Part shown: piece after piece, positions 35,219-47,484 of the stretch
How the letters are laid out: every line of letters starts with the position of its first letter
Position numbering within the stretch: the stretch's first letter is position 1
Source of the DNA: Allodiplogaster sudhausi
Lineage: Eukaryota > Nematoda > Chromadorea > Rhabditida > Diplogasteridae
Assembly (NCBI GenBank): GCA_945643635.1
Contig: CALZFC010000019.1
Location: 1,692,501-1,756,500 of the forward strand
Length of the DNA stretch: 64,000 bases
Reading direction: 5' to 3'
Position numbers and translations under genes: made by a program
Notes under the pieces: generated by a model
Told to the model about the DNA's origin: nothing
Seen by the model: only the letters and a program-made list of their open reading frames with translations
Databases searched by the model: none

Positions 35219-37121
35219 ATGTCTTGGTACAGCTCGGTGTACAGCTGGGCGCGTGGAGTGCGGAAGAGGAGGCCGCTTCTTGGCTGGCTGCTCCAAAAGA
35301 CCTTCTACATCTCGGACGCCATCCAGCTCTCCATGCTCGCCTATCAGTCAGTCTCTGCATCGGCCCTGAGGCCATTATCTCGACTTCCTCATAAACAATT
35401 TCAGACAACCGCAAAATATCAGTCAAAAATGAGGAAAAATATAATGTTTTACAACCGTCAGATGCTACGCTTACATCTTCCTCCTCTGCGACGGACTGCT
35501 TACGAGCACCCTTCAGGCCATTTTCCAATAATCTTACATATTACACTTTTTTGTACGATTGACAATAACGATTAAATTGATCAATCCTAATCAATACTCT
35601 AGATTCTAATTGATTAAGGCCGCGATATACCTCTCGGTTCTTTTTCTGCTCGTCTTTATGATGCTCTGGGGCTACTTCCGCACTATTCTCTCGATAGCAC
35701 ACGAAGTGCCACGACGGTATACGGTACGCGTATACACTAAATATTAAATTATGTTTTTTTTTTTAAATATTAATATAATGTAATTCCGATGTAATCAGCT
35801 GAAATATTAGTATTTCAGCTCAGTACATCGGAATCTTAATGAGAGGAAGTATTAATTAAACATGAGCAATGTTGCCCGTCAGGTGCCAGTCGAACTTGTG
35901 GAGCGACTGCGCGAGGTGACGCCTTTCAAGAAAGGGCGACCGGCTCTTGCCGAGTCAACCGAAGAGCAGACGATGCAGCAGATGGAGGTCATTCATTACA
36001 TTTCATATCAAAAAATGCTTTAAAATGAAATATGTACGAAAGCAATATTTGCTTTAAAATGAAATATGTACGAAATCAATACACCAATTTCCTTCCCTCT
36101 AGATTCTCGAAGAAATGGCGCGTGTGTGCGACGTTCGCTTGGCGGAGACCGATGAAGTCGGCCGAATACGGTAATCAGAGTTGGTTAATTGATGGTATCA
36201 CTTAATTGTTGAGCTTTTGCTTCCCGTGCGGGATTCTGAAGCCGGACCGTTCTCATCACTGCTCGTCGTGCGGCTGCTGCGTTCTCCGCTACGACCACCA
36301 CTGCCCGTACATCAACACTTGCGTCGCCATCCACAACTACAAGTTCTTCGTGCTCTTCATGTGCTACCAAGAGTGCTACTTCATCTGGCGAGTCTTGTCA
36401 TGATTAGGAGTGCTCGAATAAGGAAGAAAGATGCTTTGAGGACTACATTGACGACTGCCGTGGCAATCATTCTCCATCTCCTCGACGAGGAAGCTCCATC
36501 GCATTTTGAAGAGATCGTCACTCTCGTCAGCACCTTCCTTCCTCTCGTTAGCAGGAAGAAAAAATCCGTTACTTAACAAGAAGAGACGAGATCATTACTG
36601 CTGTTTTCATTAGATAGAAAGGAAATATGGTAATCAGGGAATCATGGCGGTGTTCCCGATCGGGCAGCTCCTCAAATATCACATGGAACTGATCAACATC
36701 AACGAAACCACGTGCGACCAGGCAAAGGACCCAATTATACGGTCAGAGTTTCTGTTGATCTTCCACTAATTTGTGGAGCTCTAAAATGGACAACTGAATA
36801 CTTACAGAGATGACTGGGGCGCCAATTATAACGTCGGCTGCTATCGCAATTTTGAGGTTGCGTCATGGGCATCGTAACCCTTTCTAACATCATTTTTTTT
36901 AGACTGAATCCAATCTAAAAAATAAAAAATAGCCTTTAAACTGTAACAAAGTAATCCAGAGATGAAAAGCAAAAAAAAAAATATTTGTATAGTTGGTGTT
37001 CGGCTGGGGTCTCTGGTGGGCGCCTGTGAAAACGGACACCCACGATGGACTGCATCACGACATTCAATACAAGGCATCATTTTCCAATTCAAGAATGAAA
37101 AGGTATTTCTTATTTATTTAA
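35219..37121 (+). CDS. DHHC-type palmitoyltransferase (zinc-finger DHHC protein)
   Basis: A multi-pass membrane S-acyltransferase that attaches palmitate to protein cysteines, usually at Golgi, ER or plasma membrane. Exons with matching phases: 35219-35346, 35462-35516, 35619-35723, 35883-35987, 36103-36170, 36214-36396, 36441-36546, 36614-36741, 36808-36856, 36993-37102 or on to a stop. TM1/TM2: CYAYIFLLCDGLL and YLSVLFLLVFMMLWGYF. The cysteine-rich domain runs from about residue 156: CFPCGILKPDRSHHC, then CCVLRYDHHCPYINTC with the catalytic DHHC at about 181-184. TM4 includes MAVFPIGQLLKYHMELI, followed by NETTCD (TTxE-like) and the C-terminal NYNVGCYRNFELVFG, which fits the PaCCT motif. 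The start is the first ATG in frame (35219); an upstream exon is possible. The end is uncertain: reading through the last donor stops at 37119-37121, while splicing to 37140 gives a longer tail. The second intron seems to start with GC (CAG|GCCATT), a weak donor. Confidence 0.88.
35783..35834. ncRNA. near-perfect intronic hairpin, 52 nt
   Basis: Arms ATTCCGATGTA/TACATCGGAAT (11 bp) and AGCTGAAATA/TATTTCAGCT (10 bp) are separated by a 3-nt internal mismatch (ATC opposite CAG) and closed by the loop TTAG. It lies in the DHHC intron between 35724 and 35882. Arms of about 24 nt are small-RNA sized, but the 4-nt loop is too tight for a canonical miRNA precursor. It could be a small RNA source, an RNA regulatory element or the remnant of a short palindromic repeat. 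Confidence 0.4.
36017..36080. repeat. two-copy 34-bp direct repeat in DHHC intron
   Basis: GCTTTAAAATGAAATATGTA followed by CGAAA occurs at 36017 and again at 36051. The second copy ends close to the acceptor at 36102. Confidence 0.8.
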
Positions 37122-37775
37122 AAGTTTAAATCAATTCAGGACACGAGTGTTGATCGATTCGTCGTTGTTCCTGCCAAGTAGAAGATGTGTCAGAATTGCC
37201 CATTTGTCTGAGGTGTGTCTTCTCCTCTCGCCTCCGCAGTCTTTCTCATCTCCTTTTTGTATTCATCCAATAAAAGTTTGTTTATTCGTGAGAACAGCAG
37301 CTAAAAAAATACAATACCGAGAATAATGTAGGTAGATAATATTGAATAAATGCAATAGCAATGTTGGCGACAAAAAGCTCGTAGTTTACTCGTAATGAAT
37401 GTAAGCGACTATGTGAGAAATCGTGGTCGGTGGAGAGAGAGCAAGGCATCGTTAAGCAGAGACAGAAAGAAAGTCTAGCATAAGATCATTGGATATTCGC
37501 TAGGGCAGCTCGAGCTAAAATTAGGTAAAGTTTAATAACTTATTAATTGAATTATTAGAAACCATATTCCTGACGAGTTTGATGGTCAAAATGGTTGGCA
37601 TCAAAAAGCTTCTAAAAAATGTTTGAAATACTTTCACCTGCCGAAGCGGATTTGTAATTTAACATTTAAATAATGCATGAAGGCTATCAGTTTGAAATAA
37701 GAGCACATGTGATGCGTGTTCATTATGTTATTTGTATCATTCGATATTAAAAAGAAAAAGAAAATCAGTTTTGAT
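37122..37775. other. convergent 3' region with back-to-back poly(A) signals
   Basis: AATAAA at 37269-37274 on the + strand serves the DHHC gene. TTTATT at 37281-37286 (AATAAA on the -) can serve the gene ending at 37776, though about 490 nt past its stop. I searched this gap for transmembrane exons of the 37776-39445 gene and found none. Confidence 0.5.
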
Positions 37776-39445
37776 CTACAGCTGTTCAAGTTTTTGGACA
37801 AAATGATCTACAGTGGACATTAGGAAGTCGAGTGCGAATGGGACGTGGACACGAGAGAAGGGCCGATCACGGATGTCGTGGACAGTTGTCGACGTCCCCT
37901 CGACTGTTCTGTTGACCGTGACGTCACTGTCCACGAGATGCGAGGAGCCATCTTCCAACTCGGAGGAGACGATCGCCTAAAGACTATTCATTTGGTGTCG
38001 GTCAACGACTACATCAACTTTTTTTCTGTTCCCCCAAGGGCATCACGTCGAGCAAGAGTCCTCAGGGGTACTGATCATTTCCTTGTCCCTCTCATTCCTG
38101 TGACCCCCTCCCACCTTCTGCAGCGAGTACGTGATTACGGTGGCTCCGGCGTTGGCGAAGCTGCCAACGACGAGAGTGCCGTTGCGGCTGCCGTTCTCCT
38201 GAATTTTTCATTCATTTAAATAAAAAGTAAAATAACGATAGAGGAAATTTTTTTTTATGTATTCTTTCTTTTAGCTGAATATATTTACAAGACAAGAAGT
38301 AATTCCATAGCCAATTGAGCAACCTCATGATCAGCGGGAGCAAGCGGAAGGAGTGCATGCCACTGTTGGCGGCGAGTGAAGCGGCCGGCGCGCGAGAGGG
38401 ACAGGGTCTCGCGCTCCAGATGAGCGCGCAACGCGTTCACGATCACCGTGTCCGGCTGCCACGGCTGCACCGAAGACGGCAGCTGAGAGGGCGTTATCAT
38501 CAGGCATTCAAAGGCATTGGGGACTTATGAATGCTATGTTCATCCAGATCTGCCGTGAGCAGTGAGATTTAGAATTAAAGCACTAGAACAATTGAGATAG
38601 TGATGAGGAAGAGGAACAGCAATGGCCAAGGAAAGAGAAGAGAGAGAGAGAGAGACAGAGAGGAGAGAGAGCGGAGAGAGAGAGAGAGAACGAGAATAGA
38701 GAAGGAGATAGAAAAGGAAGAGATAAAGAGAAACTTACGAGGGTAGAGGGCGGTCCCGTATTGTATGCGAGTCTGTCGTCATTCCATTCCTCGTCAAGGA
38801 TGACTTGAAGCTGAACTCGATCTCCAGAAGACTCGATGATTCCAGCTGCCAAAGTGATGAAGATGTCCACCTGCAACCTCTCACTTTAAATACTTTTTCC
38901 AGCAATGGATTCGGACACTTCGTCTTCATTCTCAAAATTCAGTCGTTCTTAATTTTTCACATTTTTGCAACACTAAACTATTCGAAAAGTTGATACGACA
39001 GCAATTTATGATAAGGCTCTAGTGGTTTATATATTATTATACTCTAGTAAAAAAGACTTAAAATGTACACACAGGAACGAAGGAAGTTGTTAGATAGTAA
39101 ATCCATGCATTTCATACAAAGGAGGGCGACCACCGAAAAGTTATTTGAGATTTCAAATTGCTGCCGCACTACAGAATAAAAAAACAAATTGCCGAGCTAT
39201 GGACAAATAGTGGATAGTGTATGTTTACTAGAACACTAGATAAGTTGAAGACTAACCGAGACGTTAGGCGACGGAGCCACTTCAGGCGCGTACTCCAGTA
39301 GCATCTCGGAGAAGTCGACACGAGAAGCGGCCGGTCTTTGCATGATGATGGGCTGCGAGGAGTGGTGCGACGCAATGCACAGAGAGCCAGCCAGCATGTG
39401 GAGTAGAAAACTCGCCCAAGCTAGGGCGCTACCGTAGCTCGCCAT
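37776..39445 (-). CDS. secreted Cys-loop-receptor ectodomain-like protein without membrane helices or cysteines
   Basis: Five exons, all phase 0: 39445-39257, 38870-38739, 38482-38324, 38198-38115, 37976-37776. They total 765 nt, 254 aa plus TAG. Residues 1-26 are a signal peptide (MASYGSALAWASFLLHMLAG...). The rest follows the ligand-gated ion channel ectodomain in order: FITLAAGIIESSGDRVQLQV, DEEWNDDRLAY (WxDxRLxY motif), PWQPDTVIVN at about 114-123 (loop A WxPDTxxxN), RRQQWHALLPLAPADHE at the first cysteine site, GTLVVGSFANAGATVITYS (loop B, normally GSFAY), and PFSRVHVPFALDF resembling the last ectodomain strand. A short tail and stop come where TM1 should start. The only cysteine is C23 in the signal peptide, so both Cys-loop cysteines and loop C cysteines are absent. 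Four N-glycosylation sequons are visible (N61, N162, N166, N210). By analogy with molluscan acetylcholine-binding protein it could be a soluble ligand binder; that role is inference. Coding is supported by five in-phase exons with good splice sites. Confidence 0.7.
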
Positions 39446-39958
39446 TATCTGTCGCTGAAGCTAATATAAGGAAAAATATACGGTTGCATTAATATGCTAT
39501 AAGGACATCATTTAGATGGTAGATCAACGGTGAACGTGTGCATTAACATCACAAACGTTGGCGAACAGCTTTCTCCCGCAAGCCTCTAAAGGGGTTAATT
39601 CAAAGAGGAATGCTTGTTGCATACCCCGAGGCTAAAAGTGAAGCCACTCCGGAAATTAGGCAGCATCCGTAGCCATTTCCGAGTTGGACGAGTGAAGAGA
39701 GCAATTCCAAGAGATGCTGCAGATGGAAAGGGAGAGATAACCCAGACTAACGAGAGACAGAGAGAAAAAGTGTGACTACGAGAGAGAAGCAGAGAGTGTA
39801 AGAGAGTAAGACAACGGAAAGTAAAACGGCAATTGACCCTGAGCCATTCGGTCCGGCGGGGAAGGCCTTATTACCCGGGAAACAATTTGAAGCTGTCTAA
39901 AGGACTTTCGGGAGGCATAGGGATGACAGAAGGCGCGTTGATCAGCCGGCCTTGTTTT

Positions 39959-40003
<45 letters not shown>

Positions 40004-40304
40004 GAGATGGGCGACTTGAGGTACGAAGGAGAGCGAGAGATGAAGAAATGATTCAAAGACAACCAGCAGGGGGGGGGGAGAGACAGAGGAAGGGGGACAC
40101 TGGAAAATAGGAAGAGGCATACATTATATTACCCATACGAAGAAGGGAAGACGAACTTGTAGAAGAGGCGCGATGGATGAGACTGCATTCAGAAACGTGA
40201 GAGCGGCGTCCGCTGATATCCCGAGGGAGTAAGAGTGCGAAGTGAGAGAGAGGGAGAGAAAGATCGAGAGAGCGAAGGAATGGAAGAGAGAGAGAGAGAA
40301 AGAG

Positions 40305-40339
<35 letters not shown>

Positions 40340-43300
40340 AATAAAAGAAGCGGAAGAACAGGGGTATCTAGCGAAGTATTGCGAATGAAAAAAGGTGAGA
40401 AAAAGAAGGACTTGTCCACCGAGCGGAAATGATAAATGACTTTATCACTCGCGGACACGCATAAGCTATGAGAGATGACTGCGAACTTTGCTCGAGGGAA
40501 ATTCGGAAAAAAAACTTCAGCAGAGGAGTGCGGGAGAAAATAGTAGAAAAAGTGAGAGAGCAGGAGAGGGGGATAAAGAAAGAGAGAAAGAATGACGATG
40601 ACGAAGAGGGCTGCTATTCATAGCAGTTCTGGCTAACTAAGAAAGGGAAGGGGGAAGGGAATGAGAGGGAAGGACAATTGTGTGTGTTTATTTGCCCGTG
40701 TGTGGTGGAATTGAAGTATTGTTGCCAGATGACCGCGACACTTGACGAGATGTTCTCGTATAGAAAGGAAATGAGGAACTGGATTAGGCAGAGAGAGAGA
40801 GAGAGAGAGGGAGAAAAGAAGCAGAGAACGAACACGCAAACTCACTCAGCACTCTAGATGGACGGAAGTGAGAAGAGAGAGGGAGATGAAGGAGAGGCGG
40901 AGAAGGAAATGGGGAAAGCAACTGGGCAAGGGAGAATGAGCTAGAGAAAGGGAGCGAAAAAGAGTGAGAGAGAATGAAAAGAGGGCGAGAGAGAGAGAGA
41001 GAGGAAGCAATGAAAATTGTATTTTCGTTCTTCTTTCTCGACTTGTCGTGGCGTGCTCGAGTGGAGATGCACAAATAACACGGCCAATTCAAGCAGTTGC
41101 CAGGGAAGAGAAGAACATGAGGCAAATTGGATTGGAGGGAAAGAAGAGTCAAAGAATAGACTCACACGCACGATATCCAAGGAAGTCATCACGAGAGGGC
41201 ATCAAGGCCCTCGACAACTAACAAAGAGATAGAAGATAAAAGTAAAACTTAATTATTCTTCATGGAAGCATAAGCTTATTTGGCAGAAAGAAAATAAACA
41301 TAATTTTGTAAGGGGAATAAGTCTCCACATGTACACTAAATACATACAAATACGTACGTACATATTCCGAATACAGTAAAAAAATAAAAAAATAGTGCTC
41401 CATGTTACCTGATATTTAACTTCTCAAAGATTGAATAATGCTGAACTGCGATTGAAGCGGTTGACTGTTTCTGTTAAACATATGAACTATACGCGAGAGG
41501 ATAGATCTGGGCTATAATTGTAAGGAAGTGGGAGAGTGCCCTCGGGCAAAGAGAGTGACATTGATAAGCAGAAGCTGATGCTTGGATGGAATTGTTGTGA
41601 GGGCGGCGATGTCACTCCATCTTTGGCATTTGGCAAGGACAAAAGGGGAATGAAGAACCATTTCTGGAAGAAGAAGATGGATTGGCCGTTGAGAAGAAGG
41701 AAAGGGCAGGATTGGAGCAGCGAAACTGAGATGGCATTAGGCTCTTTGGGTTCCTTTTGATGCCGTACTGCACTAAGCCCGCTGCGGAACCACGCGGTGG
41801 AAGATAGAGAGAGAGAGAGAGAGAGAGGAAGGGAGAGAGAGAAAGGGAGAGAGAGACAGGAAAAGAGAGCGAGAGAGAGAACAGAAAGGGAAGTGAGAAA
41901 CACCCGAAAAAGTAGATGCCAGAAGGCTTCCTTCACGAAATCACGACCAAACGAAGGAAACACTCAATGTTCAGCCATCTCAAAAACGTCAAGAAAAAGG
42001 AGACCAAACTGAAATTGGACACACATGGGAAAAAAAATTAAAGAGATAAAGGGAATCAAAGAAGGCGAGGGAGCAGAAGAAAGTGCAGGGATGGCAAGAG
42101 CGTAAAAGAGAGAGAGAGAAAGAGAGAGAGAGAGAACAGAAGAGATGTGAAAGATTAAAAGTGGCTTGACGCAAACAGATAAGAGGAAATGAAAAAGGCA
42201 GTGGAAGATAGGTACGACGAGATAAAGGAGAAGGACTTCGAAAAGTCTGCAACGGGCTCTGCAGGAAACGGCTGAGCGATGGGTACGTGAAAAGAAAAGC
42301 AGAAGAATTCGTGAAGGATAAGGGAACGGATGACAACTCGAGGATAGAGAAATCTCTTCCGATATTACTACTAAAAGAATTCTCGTCATAAACATTCAGA
42401 CTGCATGCACTTCGTGGATTTTTTTAATGAATCAAGGGACGACAGAGAGTTAACAGTGGAAGAGTGCGTAGTTGATTCTTGAACGGAGCGCACATTTGGG
42501 GACCAGGAGAGTGGAAAGTGGTGGGGGGGGGTTGCAGAGAAGGGAGGAGGTGGTTGCAGAGGGGGCGGTCGGACCTTTCCTTTCTTCTGCTGACGGAAGA
42601 GGCCGGCCAGGTGTACTTGCTTCCCATGGCTTCCCATGCATCATTCACCATGTGTACACGTACCTGAAAGATGAGGAAGAAAGAAAAAAGATGCCAATAT
42701 ATTCATTCATATATACATACACACATATGTACATATAACATATTTACAGCACATAGAGAGATTCATTCAGACTTTTGCACCCACGGCAGAAAGGCGAAAA
42801 TACTCCATTCCATTGGCAGCTCGAGAGAGCCTGGAAGAGAAGAGAGAGAAAGAGAGAAAGAGAGAGATAGAGAGAGAGAGAGAGAAAAGAGAGCAGAGAG
42901 AGCAATACTTGAGGCGTGCCAAGGTGCCATAATCGTTTCCGCCCTTGGCAATGGCCATCCTGGCTGGTCTTTGCTTCTCCTCACTCCAAATTTCGAGGAG
43001 TGAGAGAAGTGGACCAGATATGGCTATGCAAGTACAACCGATGACAAATGTACGCATTTATGTTTGTGATGTGGTCTCAATCCAGCACTGCGAACCGAGA
43101 GAGTGAGAGAGAAAGAGAAAGAGAGAGAGAGAGAAAAAGCTAATGAGAGAGAAGGCTAACAAGAGGGAGAGAGAGAAAGAGAAGGAGAGAGTGAGAATAA
43201 GAGAGACAAAGATATGAGACAAATCGAATGAGCCATTCTACTCTCTCATTCATGCAATGAGCGGCGTGTCTGTTCTCGCGAGTGGTTGGCTGCCAATCTC

Positions 43301-46300
43301 TTCCCCATGAAACAATCGCATTTGCAGCGAGCAGAAGCTGAACACAATTCTCTCGCTTGTTGCTCTTTCTTTCTTTCTTCCTTTCTCTCCCCCCCCCTCT
43401 CTCTCTCCGTCTCTCCCTCTCCCCTCTCTCTATCCCTCTCTCTCTCTCTTGCATTCTCTCTCTCTCTCCCACTCTCTCTCTCTCTCCTCGGACAATCACT
43501 CTAACCAAGCGAGTAGCAAGAATAGAGCTGAATATGAAAAGAGTACTTTCCTCGCAGCTCTGTGATCAGAAGGAGTCTCAGGCACGCGGAGAAAGCAGGA
43601 AAAGGAGAGGATGAAGTATATCGAAAGAAGGTACGAGAAGCTAACAACAAGAAAAAAGAAATGGAAACGAATGGACCGGGGCGATTTGCGCGGACAGCAC
43701 AGCGTGACTCCGCCAACACAAAATAGCCCCGAGCTCTTAGCCTCTAATAATAGGACTGCTGGAAATGTTATGCACGTAGCCTCCTTGGCCAACCGCTCTG
43801 CGAATATAGTCTGAACATGAATAGAAATAATTTCTAAGGCACAAAGGACATTTAGAAATAGCAAGTTGCAAGAAGATTCAGAAAAGGAATGATCTGACAA
43901 TGAGCAAGCTGCTGCTGCTTTTCTGATTTGCAGAATCGGTTTGGGAGAATTTCAGATGGTGCTAATTGTTATTAATGACTATTATTAATATTTTTATTAA
44001 TGACTGAACGGAAATCGATTTAGACACAAATACTCTAGAACGGCTAATAAATATGAGAAGCATAAGGAAGAGACAAGGAAATGGGTGGTGAATTAAATTA
44101 CCTTTGTGCAGAGATAATATAATTCGTTTGGTGGATTACAGTATTCGTGTCTCTCTACCTCTCTTTGTCTGCCTTGGTGCTCTCTCTCTCTCTTATTCTC
44201 TCTCTCTCTATTTGTTATATTTCTCTCGTTTCTCACATCCTCTCGCTATCTCTCTCTCTCATTCTTCCATGTCCTCTCTCATTCCACATGACAACTGCAT
44301 TGTCTGCTCTCAATTTTCCTCTGTCCATTAAGGAAGCTGCATGAGGCGCACGACATCTCCCATCACACTTTCCTCGTAAAGTCGTCAGACTTTATGAGAT
44401 ATGCTTCTCTGCTCTTCATCCGGATGTTTTCCTCCTCTTCCTAGTTCCTCTTCTTTATCTCTCCTCTCTCTCTCATCTTTCTCGTCACTTTCGTTCTTTT
44501 CTGCACAAGCGAATCTGCCACCTCAGATGGCCGCGAAATGGATGAAAAGAGGCTGAATTGCCTTTCTCTTCTTTTTCTCCCACTTTCTTCCTTCTGATTA
44601 TCCCCTTCTCTTTCTCTCTCCCTCTCTTTCTCTCACTATGTCTCATCTCATATATTCTGTCACTCATATCTTCATAAAAGGGATAATATGCTCACATTAA
44701 TGCCTAACATGGACTAGCGCTCATTTATCCGACACGATAAGAAAAAAATAGGAATGCGACTAAGAAACTATGTTCGCAATCGTCCATTGCATTGTCAGAT
44801 GTGAGCGTGGGAATGTTATATGTAACAAATATGTATTTATATTTTTGAACATACTTGTTAGATGCATGCTGAAGGACAATCACACTTGCACGTATTTTGT
44901 ACCCTAGCAGAATGAAAGATGCGTCAGGTAACGGAATGCAACATTGAGGAGAGCACGACAAGGAATGGGTAGGGAGAAAAGCAGAGAAGGTCGAAGAATA
45001 AGAGTGAAAGAGGAACATGGACATTTCGGGACGCTAGCAGTGCGGCAGTCATTAAAGTGCAGCCAAGCAGCCATAATAACAATGAAGACCTCTCCGAGTG
45101 CACGCAGAACCGGTACATGCACCAGAGAACAGAAGGAAGAAGGAAAGCTTGGATGAAGCAGGCTTTCCAAAGAGGTGGACACGAACTGACGATATGGAAT
45201 TAAGGCATACGGTAAGTTATCGTTGTAGGACTCGCACAAATAGTCAGGCATGGTCTCGGCGTTGCAAACAGCACAAAGGCAATTTTGAATAGGAAAGAGC
45301 GAGGGGAGAGGAAGCAGAAAGTCATTAGAGATTCCAGCAGTCGACAACAAAGAGAAAAGCGAGAAGACAGAAGATGAAAGCGAGAGAATATTTTTGTTCT
45401 TTTTTCTCCGGAACAGTAAGGCGAGATGACGAGAGAGATGTCCGGTGGATCTGCGGAAAACAACTGAGATGGATAGCGAGAGAAAGAGGGAATGAAGATA
45501 ATCAGACAGTCAGAGACACAGTGGGAGAATGTTCACATGAAATTCGTCGTATGTGATGAAAGAAAGTGTTAAGTGAATCGGGTTTGGGAAGAGTTCTCGT
45601 AGAGGCGTCCCAGAATTGATTTCTCTATGTACCCTGGATCAGAAGCACAGAGGGAAATACAACGACGGCTTTCGAATTCATAGAAATCTGCTCATTACGA
45701 GCACTCTCTTTCTTTTTTGTTCCCGGATTGTTGAAATCACATTTGGAATTGCATTCCCAAATAGGAAACACTTCCTCTAAAAGAGTGAAGATTCTGAATA
45801 GACGGCAAATTACATGGCGATATGCACAGTTCAAAGGAAGAAGAGCTATTCTTATAATCTTTTAGCTTCCTTCGTTCCTTCTCAGAGAGTCTCCCTCCAT
45901 ACACAACCATCCATATACATAGTAGAGAGTTTTCAAACAGCTTATGATCATTTTAATAAAATTAAAAATAAAATGCCGGGCCATCAGAGATCAAAGTAAT
46001 ATTCACCGCCAAACAAGCGGGGCCATGCTCCAAACAGCCTTTACGAGGCTCTGCGTCAGTTGCCTCTCTGCACACGGCAGACCCACTGCGAGAGACCGAG
46101 CAATTTTCGAATGCATCGCCGGAAGAGCAGAGTGCGGAGGAAAAGCGAAAGCTGTCATTATTCATTCGCTGGTCTGGCACTTTCTCTCACTCTCTCTCTT
46201 TCTCTCTCATTCTCTTGGTCTGAAAAAGTGACGCAGCTATGGTGGAGAAAAAGGTAAGAGAGAAGGAGGTCGGGAGAGGGAGTGAGAGAAGTGAAGAAAG

Positions 46301-47484
46301 AGAATAAAATAGCCACCTCTACAAACAATGCGTCCAGAATAAACAAAAATAGGTGGCTTGAAAGACTTCTGCAAAAGGGTCCCCTTGCCACGGGCTCCAT
46401 TTATTTCGGCTGCTCGTGTGGTGCACGCAATGATAAATATACTGTTTTGGGCGAAAAATTTATAACAACTACTCCTCAAAACGAGTACATTCATACACTT
46501 GACGGTAATGCATGGCCAGTTATTTGAGGCCAGCAAAATGCTCATGAATAATAATGTCTAGTTATTTATATAAATGATAAATTAAGGGATTTTGAAGCAT
46601 TCCCTTTCTAAGCTAATTCATATTTGATTAGTTGAAAGTGTTGATTTCTTTCTTGACATGTCCATGACGCTTTACATGGGAGCATGCATCATTCGTGATC
46701 CGAGCATACAACATAACGAATTTCACAACAATAATTGAATACGCGGCTCCTTCAGGGTCCAATATGTCGACAGCTGTTTTGGATCACGATAACAATAAGT
46801 AAAGTAATGCGTATTTTTTTCTCTGTTTACATTGTGCGAGATATTATCTTCTCAGAAGCATGAATAACTATTAATCATTCGTTTTCCATTTAATTTTATT
46901 AAAGTGTATAGGTATTTATAATAATATAATAATTCATCTATTAGCAGCCCAATAGGGTCGTTGCAAGGCCCGTCGAGCGTTCTTCTCCAGGATGGCGAAT
47001 CATCACGATTCCATACAAGAATTTTTTTATTGTGATCCTACTGAATGAACCTTGTTGCATTATATACATTTACTTATACGAACAATTTAAATTCAATAAT
47101 AAATCACGTACAGAATCAAAGGGGAAAAATTCATGCGAAAATTGTTTTTAGGAAAAAAAAGGTTAAAGCGATGTTAAAATCAATGGAAAAAAATTCCTTT
47201 CAAAATAGTGCAAATACGGATGGAAAGACTGAACGAGCAGAGAGAGGTAATTACAGAAAATCCAAAAACGTCCCCATAATCCCGTTCATTAAAACGAAAA
47301 GGAAGTTAGCGTAGCAACAAGAACATTTTAGCAATGAGCCAAAAATTTAAAGAAATTGAATTCGTGCCTTTTTGTCAGGCAGAAGGGCGAGAGAGCATGC
47401 GATTTAGTGGGATGCGATTACAATGGTCAGGAAAAATCAAGAAGAATACGAGAGAGTTTCATGCTCCTTTAAAGCGAATGCATC
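39446..47484. other. gene-poor microsatellite region
   Basis: No exon chain found. GA tracts: 39961-39999, 40240-40338, 40793-40812, 41804-41880, 42106-42135, 42839-42900, 43099-43140. CT tracts: 43370-43485, 44150-44270, 44630-44645. Poly(G) or poly(C) patches at 40071-40080, 42522-42531 and 43388-43397. AT-rich, repeat-free DNA fills 46540-47480. The proximal part just above 39445 should hold the promoter of the ectodomain-like gene. Confidence 0.6.

Noticed and set aside
37845..38219. + strand 124-codon open frame opposite the ectodomain-like gene
   Set aside because: It crosses two exons and an intron of the - strand gene; it is the mirror of GC-rich coding sequence and shows no domain.
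47045..47314. 89-codon + strand open frame, Lys/Asn-rich
   Set aside because: AT-rich composition with no domain, no splice context and no conservation evidence; probably chance.
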